From contig NZ_QRGA01000004.1 in assembly GCF_003367175.1 (NCBI RefSeq), positions 62,001 to 126,000 on the forward strand: 64,000 nucleotides of DNA, read 5' to 3'. A model generated the notes under the pieces. The model saw only the letters and a list, made by a program, of their open reading frames with translations, was not told where the DNA came from and did not search any database. Shown here one piece after another: positions 8,342 through 15,326 of the stretch (position 1 is the first letter of the stretch; each line of letters begins with the position of its first letter). This stretch comes from Trinickia dinghuensis. GTDB lineage: Bacteria; Pseudomonadota; Gammaproteobacteria; Burkholderiales; Burkholderiaceae. Position numbers and translations under genes: made by a program.

Positions 8342-8402
8342 TTTTCGCGGGAATCGCGTGCCGTCGCTAGAATGTCGCCAATGCAATCAGGGTTGCGCCA
8401 GC

Positions 8403-9074
8403 ATGACCATTCTCGTTATCGAAGACGACCGCAAGACCGGCGATTATCTGAAGAAAGGCCTCACCGAGTCCGGCTATCAGGTCGATCTCGCGCGCAACGG
8501 CACGGACGGTCTGCATCAGGCATTGGCCAACCCGTACGAGTTGATCGTGCTCGATGTGATGCTGCCGGGCATCGACGGATGGCAAGTCATGTCGGCATTG
8601 CGCGCGAAACGTGACTTGCCTGTCATTTTTCTGACCGCGCGCGATCATGTGACCGATCGTATCCATGGTCTAGAACTCGGCGCCGACGATTACCTCGTCA
8701 AACCGTTTTCGTTCACCGAACTCGTCCTGCGTATCCGCACGCTGCTCAGGCGCGGCGTGATGCGCGAGTCGGATACGTTCACGATCGCGGATCTGCACGT
8801 CGACGTCCTGCGCCGCAAGGTCATGCGAAAGGGGCTCGACATCACGCTGACCAACAAGGAATTTGCGCTGCTGCATTTGTTTTGCAAACGGAAGGGCGAG
8901 GCGCTGTCGCGCACGCTGATCGCCTCGGAAGTTTGGGACATGAACTTCGACAGCGATACCAACGTTGTCGACGTCGCCGTGAAGCGGCTGCGCGCGAAGA
9001 TCGACAATCCGTTCGATCTGAAGCTGATTCACACGGTGCGCAGCATTGGCTATTCATTCGGGGAAGATTCGTGA
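8403..9074 (+). CDS. OmpR-family response regulator, heavy-metal/peroxide type (CusR/HprR-like)
   Basis: From the ATG at 8403 the protein is 223 residues and opens [20 protein letters not shown], the exact N-terminal style of CusR/IrlR/CopR regulators. The phosphoacceptor is Asp51 in [10 protein letters not shown], acidic residues DD are at 8-9, and the KPF lysine follows at about 101. A winged-helix DNA-binding domain occupies about residues 125-220. It is followed by its kinase with a GTGA overlap. In E. coli, HprRS lies beside msrPQ and responds to oxidative stress, and the layout here (regulator pair divergent from a periplasmic molybdoenzyme, CusR-type box between) is the same idea. A copper-sensing role is equally open, since no copper efflux genes are in view. 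Confidence 0.92.
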   Translation: MTILVIEDDRKTGDYLKKGLTESGYQVDLARNGTDGLHQALANPYELIVLDVMLPGIDGWQVMSALRAKRDLPVIFLTARDHVTDRIHGLELGADDYLVKPFSFTELVLRIRTLLRRGVMRESDTFTIADLHVDVLRRKVMRKGLDITLTNKEFALLHLFCKRKGEALSRTLIASEVWDMNFDSDTNVVDVAVKRLRAKIDNPFDLKLIHTVRSIGYSFGEDS

Positions 9075-10492
9075 GACGGCCTTCTCGTTCGCTTGCGGTA
9101 CGTATCGCACTTTCGTTTGCCGCGATCGTATGCGTGGTGGTGGGCATGGTGGGGGCGGCGCTGTACCATGCCACGAACCTGGCATTGTCCACGCGAGCCG
9201 ACTATCAACTGATCGGCCGCGTCGAGCATTTTCGCTCGCTGCTGCACGATCTCTACACGATCAAGGAAATCGAAGCGCGCCCCAAGCTCTTCGAGACGAT
9301 GCTCGGCGACAGCCAGGACGTCATTATTTTCCGGCGCCCTGGCATGGCCCCGATCATCGACGTGAACCCCGATCATATGGCGCTGCCGCCGTTCCATATC
9401 GTGCCCGTTGCGCGCAGCGTCGGGCTCGACGCATTGTACGAGGGCAAGCGTCCGGACGGCGTGCGTATGCGCTGGGTCGCCGCGCAGGCGCAAATCGGCG
9501 ACAGCGGCGAGGTGGTGCAGATTATCGCCGCGCACGTGATGACGCAGGAGGCGCGCGTGCTGCATGTCTATCTCATCCGGGTGTGGATCAACGTCATTTG
9601 CGCGGTGCTGGTCACGCTAGCGCTGGCCTATTGGGTCACGAGCCGCGGGTTGATGCCGCTCAGGCTGATGGCGGACAAGGCCGCGGAGATTTCACCGAAC
9701 CGCATGTCTGCTCGCCTCGAAGTGGCTCGTGCGCCCGCTGAACTGCAAAGCCTGGCGGCGTCGTTCAATGCGATGCTCGATCGTCTCGAGCACGGCTACG
9801 AACGTTTGCTGCAGTTCTCCGCGGATCTCGCGCACGAGTTGCGCACACCGATCGGCGTGCTGATCGGCGAGACGCAGGTCGCTCTAGCGCATGAGCGAAG
9901 CGTCGCGGAATACCGAGGCGTGCTCGAGTCGAATCTCGAGGAACTCGAGCGGATTGCGCGTATCGCGCAAAACATTCTGTTTCTCGCGCAGGCAGATCAC
10001 GGGCAGCAGCGTATCGATCGCGAGCGGATCGATATTCGCGATGAACTCGAGTCGATAGTCGAGTACTTCGACGGCATTGCGGACGAGCGAGGCGTTACGT
10101 TTCAGGTCGATGCCAGCGGCGAAATTGTTGCGAACGCGATCATGTGCCGGCGTGCGATCAGCAATGTGGCCGTCAACGCCGTGCGTTACGCGGAGCCGGG
10201 CACGGTGGTGCGGATGCGCGGGAAAGAGGACGAGACCGGCGCGTGCATCGTGATCGGCAATCGCGGGCCGCGAATCGAGCGCGACGAACTCGCGCGCTTG
10301 TTCGACCGCTTCTATCGCGGCGACACGGCCCGCAGCAATTCCACCGAATCGAGCGGGCTCGGTTTGTCGATCGTGCAGGCCATCATGCGCCTGCACGACG
10401 GCAGCGTGTCGGCGGATTGCACTCAGGACGGATGGGTCGAATTTACGCTGCGCTTTCCGCGGGAGACGGAAAGCGCGGTGGTGCAGGCGTAG
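9071..10492 (+). CDS. Heavy-metal-type sensor histidine kinase (CusS/HprS-like)
   Basis: The start is taken as the GTG at 9071, which overlaps the regulator stop as GTGA; a longer frame upstream is only read-through of the regulator gene. The 473-residue protein has two membrane helices (about residues 10-32 and 168-190) enclosing a periplasmic sensor of about 135 residues, a HAMP linker, the phosphoaccepting His255 in [12 protein letters not shown], and an ATPase domain with [13 protein letters not shown] (N box), [10 protein letters not shown] (F box) and [12 protein letters not shown] (G box). It phosphorylates the regulator encoded just upstream. No histidine- or methionine-rich copper site stands out in the periplasmic loop. 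Confidence 0.92.
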   Translation: MRRPSRSLAVRIALSFAAIVCVVVGMVGAALYHATNLALSTRADYQLIGRVEHFRSLLHDLYTIKEIEARPKLFETMLGDSQDVIIFRRPGMAPIIDVNPDHMALPPFHIVPVARSVGLDALYEGKRPDGVRMRWVAAQAQIGDSGEVVQIIAAHVMTQEARVLHVYLIRVWINVICAVLVTLALAYWVTSRGLMPLRLMADKAAEISPNRMSARLEVARAPAELQSLAASFNAMLDRLEHGYERLLQFSADLAHELRTPIGVLIGETQVALAHERSVAEYRGVLESNLEELERIARIAQNILFLAQADHGQQRIDRERIDIRDELESIVEYFDGIADERGVTFQVDASGEIVANAIMCRRAISNVAVNAVRYAEPGTVVRMRGKEDETGACIVIGNRGPRIERDELARLFDRFYRGDTARSNSTESSGLGLSIVQAIMRLHDGSVSADCTQDGWVEFTLRFPRETESAVVQA

Positions 10493-10529
10493 CCAGGTGG
10501 CCGGACCTAGCGGTGTCGGCAGCGCGCTT

Positions 10530-10741
10530 CTAATGCCCGCTATACGGGCGCGTCAGTATTTCAAGCAGATGTCCGTTCGGATCCTCGAAATACGCTCCAC
10601 GCCCGCCGTCGCGCGTGTTGATCTCGCCCTCGCGGTGCTGTGCCGGATCGGCCCAGTACCGAACTTTGCGGGCCTCCATGCGGCCCATGATTTCCGTGAA
10701 TTCGGCCTCGCTGACAAGAAACGCGTAATATTGGCGTGCCG
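10530..10741 (-). pseudogene. Remnant of a VOC/glyoxalase-family protein
   Basis: The minus-strand frame ending at 10530 reads QYYAFLVSEAEFTEIMGRMEARKVRYW, then a GEINTRDGGRGAYFEDPNGHLLEILTRP stretch, which is the conserved C-terminal half of a small vicinal-oxygen-chelate protein. A full gene would have another 60-70 residues upstream. The sequence before residue QYY (bases above about 10741) is basic, low-complexity frame-shifted text, and a run reminiscent of coding sequence in another frame stops at once. It abuts the end of the SDR gene at 10848. I read it as a decayed 3' fragment. Confidence 0.65.
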
Positions 10742-10847
10742 CCTTGCCCGAGCCTGGTCCTCGAGAACGCGTCTCACGTCGATTTTTCTGCCCCTGATGC
10801 CGCACACGCCGACGCAAGGAAGTATTTGCCATCGCTGCAACACTTGC

Positions 10848-11531
10848 TCACAACGAACTCCCCCCACAAACCATAATCTGCTGCCCGGTAATCGCCGCGG
10901 CGGCATCGCCGATCAAGAACGCCACGAGCGCTGCGACTTCCTCCGCCTTCACATAACGCCCGATCGGCGGCACTACCGGCGCGCTCGACGCGCGATTCCC
11001 ATCCTTCAGCATCGGCGTCTCAGTCGCAGCCGGCGATACGACATTCACCGTGATCCCGCGCGGCGCCAGTTCACGCGCCCACGAGCGCGCCATCCCGACC
11101 ATTGCGGCTTTCGCCGCCGCATATTGACTGCGCCCAGCCGCGCCGTCCGACACCCGGCTGCCGATCAGCACGATTCGGCCGCCGTCGGGCATGGCCGGCA
11201 GCAACGCGTCTGCGAGCGCCGCGCTCGCACCGACGTGCAGCCGCCACATCGCTTCGCCGCTCGCCGCATCCAGTTGCCCGAGCGGCGCGGTCTTCATGAA
11301 ACCCGCCGCATGCACGAGCCCATCGACTGCGCCGAGTTCAAAAGCGAGCGGTGAGATCGATCCAAGATCCCCAAGATCCACCGCCCGATGCTCGAAGCGC
11401 GGATCCGCCAGATCCGGCGCGGTGCGGCTCAGCCCAACCACGCGATAGCCGTCCGAGAGCAGACGCTGCGCGATCGCATGCCCGATTCCCGAGCTCGCGC
11501 CCGTCACGACGATTCGTTTTTCCGATTCCAC
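10848..11531 (-). CDS. SDR-family NAD(P)-dependent oxidoreductase
   Basis: The 227-residue protein is a short classical SDR: the nucleotide motif TGASSGIG is at residues 10-17, HAAG replaces the usual NNAG, the catalytic serine lies in VLIGSRVS, the YAAAK motif follows, and the C-terminus has ITGQQIMVCGG. It starts with GTG. It lies last in the minus-strand run that includes the DeoR regulator and the sugar-acid genes (46-bp gap to the regulator), so it may act in the same pathway as a dehydrogenase for an alcohol or keto intermediate. The substrate is not evident. Confidence 0.88.
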   Translation of the reverse strand: MESEKRIVVTGASSGIGHAIAQRLLSDGYRVVGLSRTAPDLADPRFEHRAVDLGDLGSISPLAFELGAVDGLVHAAGFMKTAPLGQLDAASGEAMWRLHVGASAALADALLPAMPDGGRIVLIGSRVSDGAAGRSQYAAAKAAMVGMARSWARELAPRGITVNVVSPAATETPMLKDGNRASSAPVVPPIGRYVKAEEVAALVAFLIGDAAAAITGQQIMVCGGSSL

Positions 11532-11577
11532 TTGCAGTCCCGCCGTTCAACGCGAAGCCGCTTGAGGCGGCTTCGAT

Positions 11578-12366
11578 TCAATTCAACGCGACGTCGTCCG
11601 CCGCGACCGATTCGATCGCGACACCCGCGAGCGTCTCGAACGCATGCAGGCTCGGGTGCGACGGCGTCGCGTCCGTAATCAGCGTCCACGGTTTTTCGAT
11701 GGGCGCCCAGTGTTGCTGGCTGTCGCGGTTGAGCTTGTCGGCCGTCACCAGCACGAATACGCTCGCGGCCTGCCGGATCACGCACTCCTTCAGGTAGGCC
11801 TGCTCGGGCGTCGCCTCGCACAATCCGCGCCCCGGTACGACACCGTCGGCACCGAGAAACGCCTTGTCGACCGTAATCCGCGTCAGCGCAAGTTGGGCCA
11901 GCGCACCGAGCGTGCTCATGCTCGACTCGCGCACCTCTCCACCGATCAGCGTCAGCGGCACATGGCTGCCGGCCAAGCTCTGCACTGCAAGCAGGTTGTT
12001 CGTGATCACGTGAATATCGCGCCGGCCGGCAAGCGCAAGTGCTCGCGCCAGCGCCGCCGTCGTCGTGCCGCCGTCGAGGAACACCGTGTCGCCGTCGGCC
12101 ACATGCCGCGCCGCCGCGATGCCGATGGCGTCCTTCTCCGCCTGAAAGCTATGGCGCCGTTCTTCGAGCGACTCTTCCGGCGCATGCGCGCTGACCGAGG
12201 CCGCGCCGCCGTACGTGCGCAGGATCAGTCCTTCATCGGCGAGCGCGCGCAAATCGCGGCGGACGGTAGCTTCCGACATCCCGAAGTGGTCGCACAACGC
12301 GGCCACCTCGGTCATGCCGGACAGGACGGCCTGGAGCATCGCTTCGCGGCGGCGGGCAACTTTCAT
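11578..12366 (-). CDS. DeoR/GlpR-family transcriptional regulator
   Basis: From the ATG at 12366 the protein has 262 residues. An N-terminal winged helix (MTEVAALCDHFGMSEATVRRDLRALADEG) is followed by a sugar-phosphate-binding DeoR C-terminal domain with VFLDGGTTTAALARAL and ITNNLLAVQSLA. Upstream in-frame codons exist but give a basic, non-family extension, so the short start is chosen. DeoR regulators usually respond to phosphorylated sugars, which fits the kinase/PdxA2 gene of the adjoining cluster. It probably represses the sugar-acid genes located immediately upstream on the same strand. Confidence 0.92.
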   Translation of the reverse strand: MKVARRREAMLQAVLSGMTEVAALCDHFGMSEATVRRDLRALADEGLILRTYGGAASVSAHAPEESLEERRHSFQAEKDAIGIAAARHVADGDTVFLDGGTTTAALARALALAGRRDIHVITNNLLAVQSLAGSHVPLTLIGGEVRESSMSTLGALAQLALTRITVDKAFLGADGVVPGRGLCEATPEQAYLKECVIRQAASVFVLVTADKLNRDSQQHWAPIEKPWTLITDATPSHPSLHAFETLAGVAIESVAADDVALN

Positions 12367-12441
12367 GATCGAATCGGCGGAGGGTAGGGAGCACCGCGCA
12401 TCGGCGCGGCGGGCTGCGGCGCCGATGCGCCGGCGCCGACG

Positions 12442-12466
12442 TAGTGTATCCATTTTCTCCACACTA
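12442..12466. promoter_or_regulatory. Inverted repeat upstream of the DeoR gene
   Basis: TAGTGT (12442-12447) and ACACTA (12461-12466) form perfect arms around a 13-bp AT-rich spacer, standing out in a very GC-rich 146-bp gap. The position 76 bp before the DeoR start suits an autoregulatory operator or promoter region. Confidence 0.45.
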
Positions 12467-12512
12467 TCCCGCGCGCGCCGCATCCGAGCCACCCGCCACC
12501 CGCCGCCCGTTG

Positions 12513-13721
12513 CTATGCGGCGGCGACGCGTTCGCCTGCCGCCACCCAATCCTCCGTAACGCTCACGTACTTGATCCGTTGCCGGAAATAGGTGAACGCG
12601 ACATGCAGGCGGCCGTCGGCCGACTGCACGATCGTCGGATACGAGAACTCGCGGTTCAGCTTGTCCGTCGAATTGTTCGTCATGCAATAGCCGTCGCCGG
12701 TTTCGAGGTTTCGCATCAGCGGCCAGGTGCGGCCGCCGTCCTTCGAGATGGCGACGGTCATCGGCGCTCGGGGCGCACCCCAAAATGCCGTCCCGTGCGC
12801 CGAGGCAGCCTGTGTCGCCAGCTCGCCGCTGTCTTCGGAGTCCTCGATGTCGTCGTACAGCGATGCACGGCGGCCGGTGCTCTGCGCGGCGCTGCTCGGA
12901 TTGAATACGAGCGCCAGATGCCCGTTCGAAAGCGTGACGCATTGAATCGACGAGTTGTTGTTCGGCAGATCGAGCGGCTTCGGCACGTCCCATTCGATGC
13001 CGTCGCGCGACCGGCTCAAGTAGACATGATCGGCCCAGCGGCTACGGAATAGGGCGACGAGCGAACCGTCGGCAAGCGGCTGGATGCTCATGTGCACGCA
13101 GCCGACGCTGCCCGGCACCTCATGCCGGTGCCACGTCGCGCCGTTGTCAAGCGAGCGCATCACGACGCTGATATCGTCGTTGCCGGACCAGCGCTCGCCC
13201 GGCGCGACACGGCACAGAAACACGGGACACAGCCACGCGCCGTCCGGCGCAACGACGATCGGCTGCCGCACGAACGTGCCCGGCGTATCGAACAGCGTTT
13301 CGATCGGCCCCCACGTGCGGCCGTTATCCGACGAGATGCGGCGGCGCACGATCGACGTGTTCTGATGGCCGGACAACTGCGCGGTGTAGATCAGCCAAAG
13401 CTTGCCCTCAGGCGCTTCGAACAGGATCGGATTTTGCTCGGAGCGAGTCGGATCGTCCGACAGCCGCACCGGGGCGGTCCATGCGCTCGAGCCTGCGTCG
13501 AGGCGCGAGAGGTAGACGGAGATGTCGGGCACGCCTTCCTGCGTGCCGCCGAACCAGACGCACAGAAGGTCGCCGTTTGTCAGCGAGATGAGATTGGCCG
13601 CGTGATTCTGCACGGTGGCGGCGGGCAGGTAGGCGTCGATGCGAATATCGTCGCCTGCCGCAGGATGCAGGCGCCCGGGCATCGTCGTCGCCTCGTCGGG
13701 CAACACGGAAGAACTTGTCAT
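12513..13721 (-). CDS. Cytosolic sialidase-like Asp-box (BNR) protein
   Basis: The start at 13721 has a GAGG site 7 bases upstream. The 402-residue product is a six-bladed-propeller sialidase-fold protein with four Asp boxes: SSDNGRTWG, SLDNGATWH, SRDGIEW and SKDGGRTWP, plus FSYPTIVQSADGRLHVAFTYFR near the C-terminus. It has no signal peptide, so it acts in the cytoplasm, unlike secreted sialidases. No sialic-acid catabolic genes such as nanE or nanK are present. It is embedded between the symporter and the DeoR regulator of a sugar-acid cluster. Proteins of this fold can be glycosidases, lyases or isomerases, so I give no reaction. Confidence 0.82.
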   Translation of the reverse strand: MTSSSVLPDEATTMPGRLHPAAGDDIRIDAYLPAATVQNHAANLISLTNGDLLCVWFGGTQEGVPDISVYLSRLDAGSSAWTAPVRLSDDPTRSEQNPILFEAPEGKLWLIYTAQLSGHQNTSIVRRRISSDNGRTWGPIETLFDTPGTFVRQPIVVAPDGAWLCPVFLCRVAPGERWSGNDDISVVMRSLDNGATWHRHEVPGSVGCVHMSIQPLADGSLVALFRSRWADHVYLSRSRDGIEWDVPKPLDLPNNNSSIQCVTLSNGHLALVFNPSSAAQSTGRRASLYDDIEDSEDSGELATQAASAHGTAFWGAPRAPMTVAISKDGGRTWPLMRNLETGDGYCMTNNSTDKLNREFSYPTIVQSADGRLHVAFTYFRQRIKYVSVTEDWVAAGERVAAA

Positions 13722-13817
13722 GATCGAACCTCGTTTGCTTTCCACCAACCGCCGGTGCCATTGCCCACGCATGCGGACATGCGGGCGGGCAGGCCCCGGC
13801 GGGTCATTCGATTGGGA

Positions 13818-15230
13818 TTACGCGTCGGACTGAGTCGCGTGGCGCACGCTGCTGCCACCCCCTTGAGAGCCGAACAGGCGCTCGAGACACATCACGATCG
13901 CCGGCACGACGAGCGCGACATACATGTTGTCGATGCCGAGGGGGTTGTGCAGCAGGTACCAGACCGTGGTCGCGATCGTCGCGACCACGAGCGCCCAAAT
14001 CGCACCGCGGCTGCTGTTGAACAGCGGCAGATAAATGCCCATCAGCGCGACGACGGTGACCGTCAGACGCAATGCGCGGGTGAAGAACGACAGCGCGAGG
14101 ATCTGCGGCACGAACAGCACGAAGATCAGCGGCACGAATCCGACGGCGAGCGAGATGAGCCGCGTCGCGCGCAATTCGCGTTCAGGCGTGGGCCGGTAGC
14201 GCGGCACGTAGAAGTCCTTGACGACCAGCGACGCGATGGCGAGCGCAACCGTGCTGACGCTCACGAAGATCGATGCAACCAGCGACACGGTCACGAGACC
14301 CGACAGCAGCGGGTGCATATGCTGCAGGAACACGGGCAGCGCATACAGGCCGTTCATGTTCGGAAACAGGAACTTCGCGGCAACCCCGAGCAGGCCGAGC
14401 GCGATCCCGATCGGCACGCAAAGCGCGGCGGCGATCAGCGTCGCATTGCGGGCATCGTTGGCGGATTTCGCGCCGCAAATTGCCTGGATGATGAACTGTG
14501 TCGAGAAGATCGCGCCGGCAGTGCCGATGATCCACGCGCCGATCGTTCCGCCGCCGAGCGAGCCGTTCCAGGTGAAGTAGTGCGCGGGCATCGCCTTGAC
14601 CATCGGCGCGATGCCGCCCGTCATCGACAGCGCAACCCAGACGAGCACCGCAATACCGACGAGCTTGACCGCGCTATGGAAGATCGTCACGTACGCAACG
14701 CTTTTCAGGCCGCCGTATGCGAAGTAAATGGTGCTGACGATCGCGGTGATCAGCGCGGCGGTGGGCAGGTTGACCTTCAGCACGGTCGAGATCGCCGCTG
14801 CGCCGCTGACGTAGTTGCCCACGTTTACGATCAGCAGCGCGTAGATCATGACGGCCGACACGACGAGCTTCGCCGTGTTGCCGTACTTCTGGGCGATGAA
14901 ACCCGAGATCGTGAATTCACCGGATTGATAGAGCCGCTTCGCCATGAACAGGCCGAACAGCAGGAAGCCGATCGAGGCGGCGAACACCGACCACGCGGCC
15001 GATACGCCGACCTTGAACGCTTCCTGCGACGTGCCGATCGTCGACTTGGCGCCGATGAATTCGGACATCAGCAGGATGGCGACCACGATCGCCGGCGTGG
15101 CGCGGCCGGCCACCATGAACTGCTCGGTCGTGCGACTGCGTAGCCGGATGCTGACCCACGCGGTGACGACGATATAGACCACGACGATCGCGACGATGAT
15201 CGCGGTATCCCAGTCGTTGAACGTATTCAT
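13818..15230 (-). CDS. Sodium:solute symporter (SSS family)
   Basis: The 470-residue integral membrane protein has about 13 hydrophobic segments and the SSS hallmark region near the N-terminus (FMVAGRATPAIVVAILLMSEFIGAKSTIGTSQEAF). An excellent GGAG site lies 6-10 bases before the ATG at 15230. It sits between the PdxA2-fusion gene and the Asp-box gene, so it should import the substrate of this cluster, probably a small organic or sugar acid, with sodium. Solute specificity cannot be read from the sequence. Confidence 0.92.
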   Translation of the reverse strand: MNTFNDWDTAIIVAIVVVYIVVTAWVSIRLRSRTTEQFMVAGRATPAIVVAILLMSEFIGAKSTIGTSQEAFKVGVSAAWSVFAASIGFLLFGLFMAKRLYQSGEFTISGFIAQKYGNTAKLVVSAVMIYALLIVNVGNYVSGAAAISTVLKVNLPTAALITAIVSTIYFAYGGLKSVAYVTIFHSAVKLVGIAVLVWVALSMTGGIAPMVKAMPAHYFTWNGSLGGGTIGAWIIGTAGAIFSTQFIIQAICGAKSANDARNATLIAAALCVPIGIALGLLGVAAKFLFPNMNGLYALPVFLQHMHPLLSGLVTVSLVASIFVSVSTVALAIASLVVKDFYVPRYRPTPERELRATRLISLAVGFVPLIFVLFVPQILALSFFTRALRLTVTVVALMGIYLPLFNSSRGAIWALVVATIATTVWYLLHNPLGIDNMYVALVVPAIVMCLERLFGSQGGGSSVRHATQSDA

Positions 15231-15257
15231 TCATGTCTCCGAATATTGGAAGAGTCG

Positions 15258-15315
15258 GACGCGCACGTCGTGCGCGTCTCGGCGGTACGGCCGCGCCTTG
15301 GGCCTTGAGCCCAGG
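15258..15315. other. Two intercistronic hairpins
   Basis: GACGCGCAC-GTC-GTGCGCGTC (15258-15278) has perfect 9-bp arms with a 3-base loop, and TGGGC-CTTGA-GCCCA forms a second stem at about 15300-15314. Both lie in the 96-bp gap between the PdxA2-fusion gene and the symporter gene. They lack T-runs and may serve transcript processing, stability or partial termination. Confidence 0.45.
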
Positions 15316-15326
15316 CCTTAGGCCGC

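Noticed and set aside
12513-13721. Reading the Asp-box protein as a secreted virulence sialidase
   Set aside because: There is no signal peptide and no sialic-acid genes; its place inside a catabolic cluster points to a cytosolic metabolic role.
13092-15143. Open frame of 683 codons on the plus strand
   Set aside because: It is antisense to the Asp-box and symporter genes with low-complexity charged composition, a codon-bias shadow.
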